From: Burkholderiaceae bacterium | GTDB taxonomy: Bacteria > Pseudomonadota > Gammaproteobacteria > Burkholderiales > Burkholderiaceae_C | NCBI GenBank assembly: GCA_016790575.1 | Contig: JAEUOU010000002.1 | Coordinates: 1 to 64,000 of the forward strand | DNA: 64,000 nucleotides | Direction: 5' to 3' | Shown: positions 9,584 to 20,893 of the stretch, in pieces | Layout: each line of letters opens with the position of its first letter | Numbering within the stretch: position 1 is the stretch's first letter | Position numbers and translations under genes: made by a program | The notes under the pieces: generated by a model | Told to the model about the DNA's origin: nothing | The model's database searches: none | Seen by the model: the letters and a program-made list of their open reading frames with translations, nothing else

Positions 9584-10249
9584 ATGATCAACCGCCCTCT
9601 GCCGACCGCGCTGGCCGCAGCCCTCGTGTTGACTGTCCATTTCGCGTCGGCCCAGCCGGTTTACCGGGTTGTCGGTCCGGACGGACGCGTTACCTTCACG
9701 GACCGTCCACCCCTCGCCGCCGCATCTGCGCCGGTCCGCGCAAGCGGCGGTGGCTCCGGTGGCGTCGCGTTGCCATTCGAGCTGGCGCAGGTTGCCAGCC
9801 GCTACCCGGTGACGCTTTACAGCGGACCGCAGTGCGCGGCCTGCGATGCCGGTCGCCAGTACCTGATCGGACGGGGCATTCCTTTCAGCGAACGCACCGT
9901 CAGCACACCCGACGACATTGCGGCGCTGCAGCGCCTGGCCGGTGAAGCGGCGCTACCGCTTCTGACCATCGGCGGCCAGCAAGTCCGGGGCTTTTCGGAT
10001 GTGGAGTGGGGACAGTTCCTAGACGCCGCAGCGTATCCGGCCAGCTCGCAGTTGCCACCGGGATACCGCCGGCCTGCGGCAACCCCCCTGGTCGCGGCCG
10101 AACGTCCCGCGGTGCCGGCAACCGCACCCGCAGCGTCGGCCGCCGCGGCCAGCTCCGACCCGCCGGTTCAGGCGGTGCCGACCCGCCCTCGCGCCGCGCC
10201 TCAGCGCGCTCCGGTCGACAACAGCAATCCTGCGGGCATCCGGTTCTGA
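9584..10249 (+). CDS. Exported DUF4124-glutaredoxin fusion protein
   Basis: Predicted periplasmic thiol protein of 221 residues. A signal peptide (residues 1-24, cleavage near FASAQ) is followed by a DUF4124 segment (VYRVVGPDGRVTFTDRPP), a glutaredoxin/thioredoxin-fold domain from about residue 70 with a CAAC active site (QCAACDAGRQYL) and a cis-proline region (ALPLLTIGG), and a low-complexity Ala/Pro-rich tail. It probably takes part in disulfide exchange in the envelope; the substrate is unknown. It lies 23 bases after prlC. The dispersed repeat at 10301 follows its stop. Confidence 0.85.
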   Translation: MINRPLPTALAAALVLTVHFASAQPVYRVVGPDGRVTFTDRPPLAAASAPVRASGGGSGGVALPFELAQVASRYPVTLYSGPQCAACDAGRQYLIGRGIPFSERTVSTPDDIAALQRLAGEAALPLLTIGGQQVRGFSDVEWGQFLDAAAYPASSQLPPGYRRPAATPLVAAERPAVPATAPAASAAAASSDPPVQAVPTRPRAAPQRAPVDNSNPAGIRF

Positions 10250-10300
10250 ACTTCGCGCGGGCAACAGCGGCAGGCGCAACGCTGCCACCGGCGGCGATTT

Positions 10301-10365
10301 ACTACATTTTTAGTAGCGTAAAGTGACCTTTTTACGCTGGGTATCAGGCATTATTGCGTGAAATC
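10301..10365 (+). repeat. Dispersed palindromic element, copy A
   Basis: One of eight copies of a roughly 65-bp element. It has an 8-bp perfect hairpin AGCGTAAA/TTTACGCT (10315-10338) preceded by a small stem CTAC/GTAG, then GGGTATCAGGC. It sits between two convergent genes, and its last 15 bases form the stop codon and final codons of rpiA. The hairpin may also end transcription from both sides. Confidence 0.8.
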
Positions 10366-11028
10366 CAGTGTCCGGACCCCTTGCGGGGTGCCCAGCAGGC
10401 AAACCGACGCTTTCTGGTGCGCGAAAACACCCACCGTCACGACACCGGGCCATTGGTTGACGGTCGACTCGAAACCCAGTGGGTCGTCAATCTTGAGGCC
10501 GGTGACGTCCACAATGTGCTGACCGTTGTCGGTGACCAGCGGCCGCCCGTCCTTGAGACGCACCGACGCCTGCGCCCCCAGCGCACCGAATTGCCGCATC
10601 ACCCGACCCGTGGCCATGGGGATGACCTCAACAGGCAATGGGAAAGCCCCTAATGTGCGCACCAGCTTGGACTCATCGGCGATACAGACAAAGCGGCGTG
10701 ACTGCGCTGCCACGATCTTCTCGCGTGTCAGCGCCGCGCCGCCACCTTTGACCATGTAGCCCCGGACATCGATTTCGTCGGCGCCGTCGATGTAGACGGC
10801 CAGCTCACCCACCTCATTGCAGTCGAACACCGGGATGCCCAATGCGGCCAGCCGCGCCGTAGAGGCCTCCGAACTGGATACCGCCCCGGTAATGCGGTCC
10901 TTCACTGTGGCCAGCGCCGCGATGAACTGGTTCACTGTGGAGCCTGTTCCCACGCCGACAATCTCGCCGGGCACAACATAGTCAAGGGCGGCCCGTCCAA
11001 CCAGGGCTTTGAGTTCGTCTTGGGTCAT
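10351..11028 (-). CDS. rpiA: Ribose-5-phosphate isomerase A
   Basis: Interconverts ribose 5-phosphate and ribulose 5-phosphate in the pentose phosphate pathway. 225 residues, normal for RpiA. Recognised by the phosphate loop [13 protein letters not shown], the catalytic GADEID motif and [11 protein letters not shown]. The ATG at 11028 is chosen; a TTG three codons upstream is in frame. The gene is divergent from pyrD (37 bases between starts). Its C-terminus (LDFTQ and the stop) lies inside dispersed element copy A, so the end of the protein may have been reshaped by the element. Confidence 0.96.
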   Translation of the reverse strand: MTQDELKALVGRAALDYVVPGEIVGVGTGSTVNQFIAALATVKDRITGAVSSSEASTARLAALGIPVFDCNEVGELAVYIDGADEIDVRGYMVKGGGAALTREKIVAAQSRRFVCIADESKLVRTLGAFPLPVEVIPMATGRVMRQFGALGAQASVRLKDGRPLVTDNGQHIVDVTGLKIDDPLGFESTVNQWPGVVTVGVFAHQKASVCLLGTPQGVRTLDFTQ

Positions 11029-11065
11029 TTGCGACAATCCACGGAAGTTTGACGAGAATTATCCG

Positions 11066-12115
11066 ATGTCCCTGATCCCCTATGGCCTCGCCCGCCCCTT
11101 TCTGTTTGGCCTGGATCCCGAGGCCGCGCACGAACTGACGCTGCACGCACTCGAACGCGCCAGCGGTACACCCTTGCAATGGGCCTGGAGCAACGGTCTG
11201 GTCGATGACCCGGTCAGCCTGGCCGGCCTGCGCTTTCCCAACCGCGTCGGCCTGGCCGCCGGTCTGGACAAGAATGCCCGCTGCATCGACGCGCTGGGTG
11301 CCATGGGTTTCGGCTTCGTTGAAGTGGGCACGGTGACACCCAAAGCCCAGAGCGGCAACCCCAAACCCCGCATGTTCCGGCTGCCACAGGCCCATGCGCT
11401 CATCAACCGGCTTGGTTTCAACAATGAGGGCCTGGACGCTTTTGTCGCCAATGTGTCGCGTTCCAGCTTTCGCAGCAACGGCCGCATCCTGGGCCTGAAC
11501 ATCGGCAAGAACGCGGTCACTCCGATCGAAAACGCGACGGAAGACTACCTGATTGGCCTGGACGGCGTGTACCCGCATGCCGACTATGTCACCGTCAACA
11601 TCTCCAGCCCCAACACGAAAAACCTGCGTGCCCTGCAAAGTGATGCGGCGCTCGACGGCCTGCTGGGTGCCATCGCCGAACGCCGGGAACAACTGAACAG
11701 CCAGCATGGTCGTCGGGTGCCGGTATTCGTCAAGATTGCCCCGGACCTGGATGATGAGCAGGTTCAGGTCATTGCCGCGACCTTGCGGCGCCACGGCATG
11801 GACGGCGTTGTTGCAACCAACACCACACTCAGCCGTGACGCGGTGAAGGGCTTGCCCCACGCGGACGAAACCGGCGGCCTGTCAGGCGCCCCGGTTCTGG
11901 AGGGCAGCAACCGGGTCATCCGCCAGTTGCGCGCCGCACTGGGGCCCGGCTTTCCGATCATCGGGGTCGGTGGAATTCTCAGCGGCGCCGACGCAGTGAG
12001 CAAAATCGAGGCCGGAGCCGATGTGGTGCAGCTCTATACCGGACTGATCTACAAAGGCCCGGCGCTGGTGGCCGAGGCGGCGCGTGCCCTGCGGCAGCAC
12101 CGGCGCTCGCCATGA
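11066..12115 (+). CDS. pyrD: Dihydroorotate dehydrogenase (quinone), class 2
   Basis: Fourth step of pyrimidine synthesis: oxidises dihydroorotate to orotate, passing electrons to quinone. 349 residues, with the N-terminal membrane-associating helices ([19 protein letters not shown]) that mark class 2, the FMN-binding barrel, and the catalytic serine in [12 protein letters not shown]. The ATG at 11066 gives the standard class 2 N-terminus; longer in-frame starts reach into the divergent rpiA leader. Confidence 0.97.
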   Translation: MSLIPYGLARPFLFGLDPEAAHELTLHALERASGTPLQWAWSNGLVDDPVSLAGLRFPNRVGLAAGLDKNARCIDALGAMGFGFVEVGTVTPKAQSGNPKPRMFRLPQAHALINRLGFNNEGLDAFVANVSRSSFRSNGRILGLNIGKNAVTPIENATEDYLIGLDGVYPHADYVTVNISSPNTKNLRALQSDAALDGLLGAIAERREQLNSQHGRRVPVFVKIAPDLDDEQVQVIAATLRRHGMDGVVATNTTLSRDAVKGLPHADETGGLSGAPVLEGSNRVIRQLRAALGPGFPIIGVGGILSGADAVSKIEAGADVVQLYTGLIYKGPALVAEAARALRQHRRSP

Positions 12116-12194
12116 GCGTACGGCATCCGTGACACCATCGGACGGGCCGGTTACCATTGCACCCGCATGCCGAACCGAGCCGGAGCCCCCCGCC

Positions 12195-14627
12195 GTGAAT
12201 GATTTCCAGTCCACCCTTCCCCCCTCGTGGAAGGACTCCGAGCAACAACTGGCTGCCGCTCAGGCCCGCCCCCCCGGCGAACGGGACATCAGCTTTGCCG
12301 CGCTGTTCTACCGGCAACTGCAACTGGTCACGACCCGCATTCACGAGTCCCAGAATCTGGATGCGCTGATGCTGGAGGTCAGCCAGGACATCTGCAAACT
12401 GCTCAACGCCGACCGCCTGACCCTGTACGCCGTCGGCGAAGACGGCGCGACCATCGTCTCGAAAGTCAAGACCGGCCTGGCGTCCAGCAAGGAACTCAAG
12501 CTGCCCATTGGTGGCAAGACGATCGCCGGCTTTGTGGCCAAGACACACCGGGTTCTCAACATTGAAGACGTCTACGACGCTGCGGCCCTCAAACGCATTG
12601 ACCCGGAACTGAATTTTCTGCAGGAGGTTGACCGTCGATCCGGCTACCGCACCAAGCAGATGCTGGTGGCGCCCATCCTCGACGGCGAGACGCTGCATGG
12701 TGTGATGCAGGTCATCAATAACAAGAGCGACTCGCCGTTCGGACCGCTGGAGCTCGATGGTGTCACGCAGTTGTGCCACACCCTGGCGACGGCAATCCGG
12801 CAACGCATCGAGAAAGAGCGTAACGCCAAACGCGGCAAAGCCACCAAATACGACGGACTGGTCACCGACGGCGTTCTCAGCCACGCCGATCTGGAAAAAG
12901 CCATCCAGCATGCCCGCGAGTCGGCCAAACCGGTTGAGCACGTGCTGATGGCGGAATGGCAGATCCGCCCCGCGCAGATGGGCCCGTCCTTTGCCCGCTT
13001 CTTCGGTGTGCCCTACGAGCCGTACTCACCGACCCGTATCCGTTCCGAGATGCTGCACGGCGCGCTCAAACGGGAATTTGTCGCTGCCCAGGCGTGGATC
13101 CCGCTGGAGGAAACGCCCGAAGGACTGGTGATCATGTGCCTGGACCCGGAGGCGGTTCGGGGCTCACGGATCGTGCCGCAGGTGTTTCCGAAACAGACCC
13201 GGTTCAGCTACCGGGTCACCACACAGACCGAGTTTGAAGAAACGCTGAGCCAGTTGTTCGGCTCGACCGGCGGCGCGGATTCCACCTCGATTGACGACAT
13301 GCTGGCGGACCTGAGCGCGCCGTCGGACGACGCCGATCTGGGGGAAGATTCCGCCCTGGAATCTGCCGCAGCCGATAACGAACTGGTGAAGTTCGTCAAC
13401 AAGATCATCATCGACGCCTACAACATGAAGGCGTCGGACATCCATATCGAACCCATGCCGGGCAAGGCCAAGACCGGTATCCGGCTTCGCATTGACGGCA
13501 GCCTTCAGCCCTATATCGAGGTACCGGCCCATTTCCGGCAGGCCCTGGTCACACGGCTGAAGATCATGTGTGACCTGGACATCTCCGAGCGGCGCAAGCC
13601 GCAGGACGGCAAGATCAAGTTCAAGAAATACGGACCGCTGGACATCGAGTTGCGGGTCGCGACCCTGCCTTCGGCGGGCGGTGTCGAGGACGTGGTGATG
13701 CGGATTTTGGCGGCTGGTGAACCGATCCCGCTCGAAAAGCTCGGCCTCACGCCCCACAACCGGGAGCGGGTGGAAAAAACCGTCAGCAAGCCCTACGGCC
13801 TGTTCTACGTCTGCGGGCCGACCGGCTCGGGCAAGACGACGACCTTGCACTCGATCCTGAAGTTCCTCAACACCCCGGACACCAAGATCTGGACCGCCGA
13901 GGACCCGGTGGAAATCACACAGAAGGGCCTGCGACAGGTCCAGATCAACAAAAAGGCCGGGATCGACTTTGCCCTTGTCATGCGGGCTTTCCTGCGCGCC
14001 GATCCCGACATCATCATGGTGGGCGAATCGCGTGACAAGGAAACAGTCAGCATGGGGGTCGAAGCCTCCCTGACCGGGCACCTCGTGTTCTCCACACTGC
14101 ACACCAACAGTGCGCCTGAGTCCATCATCCGACTGCTGGACATGGGGATGGACCCTTTCAACTTCGCCGATGCGCTGCTGGGCATCCTCGCGCAGCGTCT
14201 GGCAAAGCGCCTTTGCGACTGCAAACAGGCGTACACGCCGGACCAGGAGGAGATCCGCCTTTTCATCACCGAGTATGCCGAGGACTTGCGAATGTCACCG
14301 GCGTGGAAAGCCGATCCCGCCGGCGAAGCACGAAAGCTCTATGAAGGCTGGGTCAAAACCTACGGCGAGGACGGCAAACTGAAGTTCTATCGGGCCGTGG
14401 GCTGCGACAAATGCAACAAGACCGGCTACAAGGGCCGGCTAGGGCTTCATGAACTGCTGGTGGCTGACGACGCAATCAAGAAACTGATCCAGGAGCGTGC
14501 CCGCGTCGCCGAGATTTTTACCGTTGCCGTGGCCAGCGGCATGCGCACCCTGAAAATGGACGGCATGGAAAAGATCATGATGGGCATGACCGACATCAAG
14601 CAGGTTCGTTCGGTCTGCATCCGCTGA
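12195..14627 (+). CDS. GAF domain-containing GspE/PilB-type secretion ATPase
   Basis: Hexameric type II secretion/type IV pilus-family ATPase of 810 residues. It carries an N-terminal GAF domain (about 40-210), an MshEN/GspE N-terminal domain (about 220-370) and the ATPase core: Walker A GPTGSGKTTT near residue 545 and Walker B DPDIIMVGESRDKET. A zinc-binding Cys set follows (LCDCKQ and CDKCNKTG). The usual GEIRD is GESRD here. No secretin, pseudopilin or inner-membrane partner lies nearby, so the machine it powers is unknown. No ATG starts the frame: I chose GTG 12195, nine bases after a GGAG; GTGs at 12084 and 12129 are alternatives. Confidence 0.88.
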   Translation: MNDFQSTLPPSWKDSEQQLAAAQARPPGERDISFAALFYRQLQLVTTRIHESQNLDALMLEVSQDICKLLNADRLTLYAVGEDGATIVSKVKTGLASSKELKLPIGGKTIAGFVAKTHRVLNIEDVYDAAALKRIDPELNFLQEVDRRSGYRTKQMLVAPILDGETLHGVMQVINNKSDSPFGPLELDGVTQLCHTLATAIRQRIEKERNAKRGKATKYDGLVTDGVLSHADLEKAIQHARESAKPVEHVLMAEWQIRPAQMGPSFARFFGVPYEPYSPTRIRSEMLHGALKREFVAAQAWIPLEETPEGLVIMCLDPEAVRGSRIVPQVFPKQTRFSYRVTTQTEFEETLSQLFGSTGGADSTSIDDMLADLSAPSDDADLGEDSALESAAADNELVKFVNKIIIDAYNMKASDIHIEPMPGKAKTGIRLRIDGSLQPYIEVPAHFRQALVTRLKIMCDLDISERRKPQDGKIKFKKYGPLDIELRVATLPSAGGVEDVVMRILAAGEPIPLEKLGLTPHNRERVEKTVSKPYGLFYVCGPTGSGKTTTLHSILKFLNTPDTKIWTAEDPVEITQKGLRQVQINKKAGIDFALVMRAFLRADPDIIMVGESRDKETVSMGVEASLTGHLVFSTLHTNSAPESIIRLLDMGMDPFNFADALLGILAQRLAKRLCDCKQAYTPDQEEIRLFITEYAEDLRMSPAWKADPAGEARKLYEGWVKTYGEDGKLKFYRAVGCDKCNKTGYKGRLGLHELLVADDAIKKLIQERARVAEIFTVAVASGMRTLKMDGMEKIMMGMTDIKQVRSVCIR

Positions 14628-14691
14628 CCGCCGCCCGCACCGCAGAAAGGGGCCGTGTGGCGCCGTTCTCGGGTCGCGTCCCGTCCTGTCG

Positions 14692-14946
14692 TCAGTCGGG
14701 CACAAACAGGCGCTGGAAAGTCACCGTATCGGCCGGGTTCTCGAAACTGACCAACTGCCCCATTTTCCTGTCTGCAAGCCGGCAGGCCGCAAACAGGCTG
14801 CTCCGTCCGGCCAGCGAATACGATGGCAGGTCAATCAGCGCATAGGGATACGGAACAAAGACCTGGTGTTCGAACAACTCCCGGTGCTGGTTGCGCGGCG
14901 AGGGGTACAGCTTGTAGTCTGGCGTCTCGATAACCTTCTCGGCCAT
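14692..14946 (-). CDS. Small conserved hypothetical protein
   Basis: An 84-residue acidic-to-neutral soluble protein beginning MAEKVIETPDYKLYPSPRN, with no signal peptide, membrane segment or cysteine pair. It contains a phenylalanine/tyrosine-rich centre (FVPYPYALIDLPSYSLAG). I do not recognise a function. It ends 64 bases past the stop of the convergent secretion ATPase gene and starts 51 bases after the stop of the dienoyl-CoA reductase, on the same strand. Confidence 0.6.
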   Translation of the reverse strand: MAEKVIETPDYKLYPSPRNQHRELFEHQVFVPYPYALIDLPSYSLAGRSSLFAACRLADRKMGQLVSFENPADTVTFQRLFVPD

Positions 14947-14996
14947 TCAATGATCTCCCGCAGGACATGGCCCCCAATGGCCGTCCCGATCGACGA

Positions 14997-17117
<2,121 letters not shown>

Positions 17118-17141
17118 GAACATCTTTCTGCAGCAAATCCG

Positions 17142-17771
17142 ATGCCTGACGAAACGTCCGTCGCACCCCGCACCAGCCCCGGTACCCGCGGGACCACCCC
17201 AGACCGACAGCGCCTGATCCTTCAGGCAGCGCTGGATTGCGCCATGGACTGTGGTGTGGATGCCGTGTCCATCGACGCGGTCCGCGCCCGGTGTGGCGCC
17301 AGCGTGGGCAGCATCTATCACCATTTCGGCAGCAAAGAGGGTCTTGTTGCCGCGCTGTTTTTCGACATTTTTGACGAGCAATCACGCGCCATTCAAGATG
17401 CGCTGGATCACGCGCAAGGACTGCGCGAAGGCGTTTGTGCGCTCGTGACCGGTTACCTGGACTGGGTCGTCCTGGCGCCCGACCGGGCGCGCTTTCTCTT
17501 CCAGGCCCGCAGCCATGTCGCCAGCGGTCCCCGCCGTGCGGACTTGCTGGCGGCGGCCCAAAACCGCAACCGGGCATTGTTGCGATGGTTTGAACCGCAT
17601 CAGGCCTGCGGCGCCGTACGCGATCTGCCCTGCGACATCCTGCCCTCTCTGGTCATGGGGCCCGTACAAAGCTATTGCCGCGCCTGGTTGGGCAGTCCGG
17701 GCCAATTGCCAGGCCCTCAGACCTTCCGGGAGATTCTGGCCGACACGGCCTGGCGCGCGGTACGGAACTGA
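17142..17771 (+). CDS. TetR/AcrR family transcriptional regulator
   Basis: 209-residue repressor-type regulator. The N-terminal helix-turn-helix is clear at about residues 25-70 (VSIDAVRARCGASVGSIYHHF, then GSKEGLVAALF); the rest is an all-helical ligand domain of no recognised type. It is divergent from fadH and a 15-bp dyad lies in the shared promoter, so it probably represses fadH and itself, with a fatty acyl-CoA or enone as inducer. The target and ligand are inference from position. Confidence 0.9.
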   Translation: MPDETSVAPRTSPGTRGTTPDRQRLILQAALDCAMDCGVDAVSIDAVRARCGASVGSIYHHFGSKEGLVAALFFDIFDEQSRAIQDALDHAQGLREGVCALVTGYLDWVVLAPDRARFLFQARSHVASGPRRADLLAAAQNRNRALLRWFEPHQACGAVRDLPCDILPSLVMGPVQSYCRAWLGSPGQLPGPQTFREILADTAWRAVRN

Positions 17772-17792
17772 CGCCGCCGCAGCGCCGGACAA

Positions 17793-18422
17793 TCAGGCCA
17801 GGATGAACTGCATCCGGGTGCCGGCCAATTCGAGGATTCCGCCATCAGGCAAGGGCATGGCTTCGCCCCCGAGCAATTGCCCGTCCAGCCTGGATGGTGT
17901 CTTTCCCACTTCGACCATGGCCACGTAATAACCGCCAATGCGGTTGTACACCGCCATGACCGCGATTCCGGGCTTGCCGAAAGTCGTGACCGCCTTGACG
18001 AGTGGCACTTCCAACCCGGAAGTCGGTCCGCTGATCACCCTCAGCCGCGCCGCCGCGGGCGCACCTGCCGCACGCCGGGGTGCGATGTCTTCTGGCCGTA
18101 ACGGGGTGGTTCGGCTCATCTCCGGCACTTCAGCGCGGCCACGGAACTCTATGCGGTAGATGCCCACCGACAGGCGATCACGATCCTTGAGCAGGCACCG
18201 GTTCACCCGGATCCCATTGACATAGGTCCCGTTGGTGCTGTCCATGTCCTGCACCCAGACCTCGTCGGTGTCGGTGCGTTCAAACGCACAGTGCACGCCG
18301 CTGACGGAAATGTCACTCAGCGCCAGATCGTTCAGATGACGCCGTCCCACCACCGTACGCTCTTTGACCAGCCGAATCCGCTGCGAAGCGGATCCATCCA
18401 TCGTAACCACCAGTTCAGCCAT
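17793..18422 (-). CDS. FHA domain protein
   Basis: 209-residue cytoplasmic protein with a forkhead-associated domain at about residues 20-85. It has the phosphothreonine-binding signature: GRRHLNDLAL, then S-x-x-H in SVSGVH, then DSTNGTYVNG. The C-terminal half (from about residue 105) has a second beta-rich region (VISGPTSGLEVPLVKAVTTFG) resembling a repeated FHA-like fold. No kinase or phosphatase partner is adjacent. It converges on tetR and stands alone on its strand. Confidence 0.88.
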   Translation of the reverse strand: MAELVVTMDGSASQRIRLVKERTVVGRRHLNDLALSDISVSGVHCAFERTDTDEVWVQDMDSTNGTYVNGIRVNRCLLKDRDRLSVGIYRIEFRGRAEVPEMSRTTPLRPEDIAPRRAAGAPAAARLRVISGPTSGLEVPLVKAVTTFGKPGIAVMAVYNRIGGYYVAMVEVGKTPSRLDGQLLGGEAMPLPDGGILELAGTRMQFILA

Positions 18423-18552
18423 GTTCTTGGTACTTCGTCGCGTGCTTTTGCTCGTATGTGAGTACTTTGTAACACATATTCACCTGTCAGCGCCAGCCCG
18501 GATCGGAGGTTTCCGCCCAATTGGGGCCCGCGTTTCGGGCTGCGGAATACGT

Positions 18553-19752
18553 TCAGGCGAGAGCACGCGCCAGTCGCCGCACACCTTCTTCGATCCGCTC
18601 CTTACCGACCGTCGCAAAACTGAGGCGGAACGTGGCCTGGTCCGGGTCAGCGCAGTAAAACGGCGCGCCCGGGACAAAGGCGACACCTTCATCGATCGCA
18701 CGGCGCGCCAACGCGGCGGCGTCGGTTCCCCGACCGTCAGCGCCAGTCAGGCGTGCCCAGACAAAAAGCCCGCCGGCCGGCGGCACAAAACTGACGGCTG
18801 CTCCGATTTCACGCCGCAAGGCCTCGCCCATGCTCACCGCCCGCTCGGAATACACGCGTCGAACCGCCGAAAGAGCTACAGGCAATCGGCCCGCGGCGAG
18901 ATACTGGGCCGCTGTCGCCTGCGCAAAGGTGCTGGTGTGTGCATCACTGAACTGTTTGCACATCGTTGCCTTCGCCAGCAACTCGGCCGGCGCCACCATC
19001 CAGCCCACCCGCAGACCGGGCGACAGAATCTTGCTCAGGCTGCCGCAATGCACCAGTCGCTCACGGCTCCCGGGAACTTCAGCGCTGAGCTGGAGCAGGC
19101 TCGGCGGCGGAGGCGCGTCAAAATACAGGTCTCCATAGGGGTCGTCCTCGACGACCACCGTGTCGTATCGTGCGGCCAGTTCCAGCACACGGCGACGCCG
19201 ATCCAGACTGAGCATCGCGCCGCTGGGATTGCCGAAAGTCGGGATGAGGTAGATGAACTTGGGTCGATGCTCGACGATGAGACGCTCCAGTTCGTCGGTG
19301 CGAACGCCCTGCCCGTCGATCGGCGCGCTGACCAGCCGTGCACCGTAAAGCCGGAAACACTGAATGGTCGCCAGGAAGGTCGGGCCTTCCACGATCACCG
19401 TGTCACCGGGAGAGATCAGCGTCTTGCCCAGCAGGTCGAGCGCCTGCTGACTGCCGGTAGTGACGATCAGGTCCTCGGCCGCTACCGACTGCGCGCCTTT
19501 GGCAGCCATGAATGCAGCGAGTTGCTCGCGCAAGGGTTGAAAGCCCTCGGTCGCACCATACTGCAAGGCGGCGCCCGGATCCGTGCTCAGTGCCGCGTCC
19601 ACCGACGCACGCATTCCCTCCACATCGAACAATGCACTGTCGGGAAATCCCCCGGCAAAGCTGATGATGCCGGGCTTGCCCAGCAATTTGAACAGTTCGC
19701 GAATGGCAGAGGTTTCGACGTTGTCGAGGCGATCAGCAAAACGTATGGGCAT
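18553..19752 (-). CDS. PLP-dependent aminotransferase (class I/II, LysN-like)
   Basis: 399-residue fold-type I aminotransferase. The PLP lysine is in HCGSLSKILSPGLRVGW; other signatures are the early GxPD segment FAGGFPDSALF and DDPYGDLYF. The closest recognised group is the MocR-like/2-aminoadipate aminotransferase (LysN) family, but substrate specificity cannot be read. The ATG at 19752 is the first in frame. It is divergent from the BLUF-like gene, with about 97 bases between starts. Confidence 0.88.
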   Translation of the reverse strand: MPIRFADRLDNVETSAIRELFKLLGKPGIISFAGGFPDSALFDVEGMRASVDAALSTDPGAALQYGATEGFQPLREQLAAFMAAKGAQSVAAEDLIVTTGSQQALDLLGKTLISPGDTVIVEGPTFLATIQCFRLYGARLVSAPIDGQGVRTDELERLIVEHRPKFIYLIPTFGNPSGAMLSLDRRRRVLELAARYDTVVVEDDPYGDLYFDAPPPPSLLQLSAEVPGSRERLVHCGSLSKILSPGLRVGWMVAPAELLAKATMCKQFSDAHTSTFAQATAAQYLAAGRLPVALSAVRRVYSERAVSMGEALRREIGAAVSFVPPAGGLFVWARLTGADGRGTDAAALARRAIDEGVAFVPGAPFYCADPDQATFRLSFATVGKERIEEGVRRLARALA

Positions 19753-19849
19753 GGCAACAGGCGATGAAATCGAAGGTTACGCTATTGTGACGCCTGCGGG
19801 AAACCGCCAGAAGGAGCGCGTCGCTTTGCCTCTATGATCAACCACCATC

Positions 19850-20893
19850 ATGCAACTGCCCGACCGCCCTGCCCCCATTCCACCGGAGACGCCGCGAACC
19901 GGCGAGGAGACCGTCGAGCGCCTGATCTTCGCCAGTGTGGTGGCGCAGCGCCAGGGCATTTACGCCACGATGGAGACCATCCGCGATGCCGCGTTGCGGC
20001 ACAACCCGTCCGTCGGCATCCACTCGACGCTGATCTACCAGAGCGGCTGGTTCATCCACTGGGCCGAAGGGCCGCGGGTTGCCGTGCGGGCACTGGCTGA
20101 CCGCCTGGCCACCGACCGCCGCCATCGGGCCCCCCTGGTGGTGCATTACAGCCTGGGGCCCCGAAACCTCACGTCGCCCTGGTCGATGGCGCTGGGTTCG
20201 TCAAGCGAAGGTGCTGCCGAAATGGGCCGGCGGGTCATGCACTTGCGTGCCTGTATGGCCGAGGGTTTGCAGTTTCGTCCGACATCGGTGATCCGCCGCC
20301 TGACCATGCCCATGCGGCTGCCACAAGCTCTGCGCCTCCCGGACCCCGAGAAATTCCACCGCGTCGGCCTGGTGGCTGCGACCGGGGCGTCGGCCTATGA
20401 TCTGGTGGGCTGGCTGTCCAGCTACTTCAAGGCCGAGCGCTATAGCCTGCGGGTTGCCGGCGAACGCGGTCTGGATACCGCCTCAGACTACGTCGACTTT
20501 CTGCGTCAGGAACTGCCTTGCCGGGTTCTGGCGGTTTCACGCGTTGACTTGCGCCATGGCATGCGGCGCGCCTTCCTTCCGGAGTGGCGCTTCATCGCCC
20601 TGCTGTTCAGCGGAAGCATCAACAAGGACGCCGAACTGGTCGATCTGATCGATTTCTCCTTGCGGGGACTGCCCTCCGCGCCGCAACTGATGGCCTTTGC
20701 GCCCGATGAAGCGGCCCTGGAACGGGTGGCGAGCCATGCCGCAGCCAAAGGACTACGCTTTGCGGTCGCCGAGCCATGGCGCGAGCGCGACCATGCCGCC
20801 TTGTGGGCCCGCATCGACCGCGAGCTGGGCGAAGCCGGAGTGCCGGACAGTTCGGGCTGGTATGAAAGCCGCCCCGACCCGACCGCACCATGA
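19850..20893 (+). CDS. BLUF-like domain protein lacking the photochemical residues
   Basis: 347 residues. The N-terminal region (about 22-120) matches the BLUF flavin-photosensor fold in layout: a first strand LIFASV, a GI-x-STLIY turn, the FIHWAEG strand and a DRRH segment. The tyrosine and glutamine that do BLUF photochemistry are replaced by F27 and H70, so blue-light signalling is unlikely. The C-terminal 230 residues form an unrecognised alpha/beta region (AYDLVGWLSSYFKAE, ALLFSGSINKDAELVDLI). Its stop overlaps the nth start (ATGA), implying co-expression. Called BLUF-like from pattern only. Confidence 0.75.
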   Translation: MQLPDRPAPIPPETPRTGEETVERLIFASVVAQRQGIYATMETIRDAALRHNPSVGIHSTLIYQSGWFIHWAEGPRVAVRALADRLATDRRHRAPLVVHYSLGPRNLTSPWSMALGSSSEGAAEMGRRVMHLRACMAEGLQFRPTSVIRRLTMPMRLPQALRLPDPEKFHRVGLVAATGASAYDLVGWLSSYFKAERYSLRVAGERGLDTASDYVDFLRQELPCRVLAVSRVDLRHGMRRAFLPEWRFIALLFSGSINKDAELVDLIDFSLRGLPSAPQLMAFAPDEAALERVASHAAAKGLRFAVAEPWRERDHAALWARIDRELGEAGVPDSSGWYESRPDPTAP

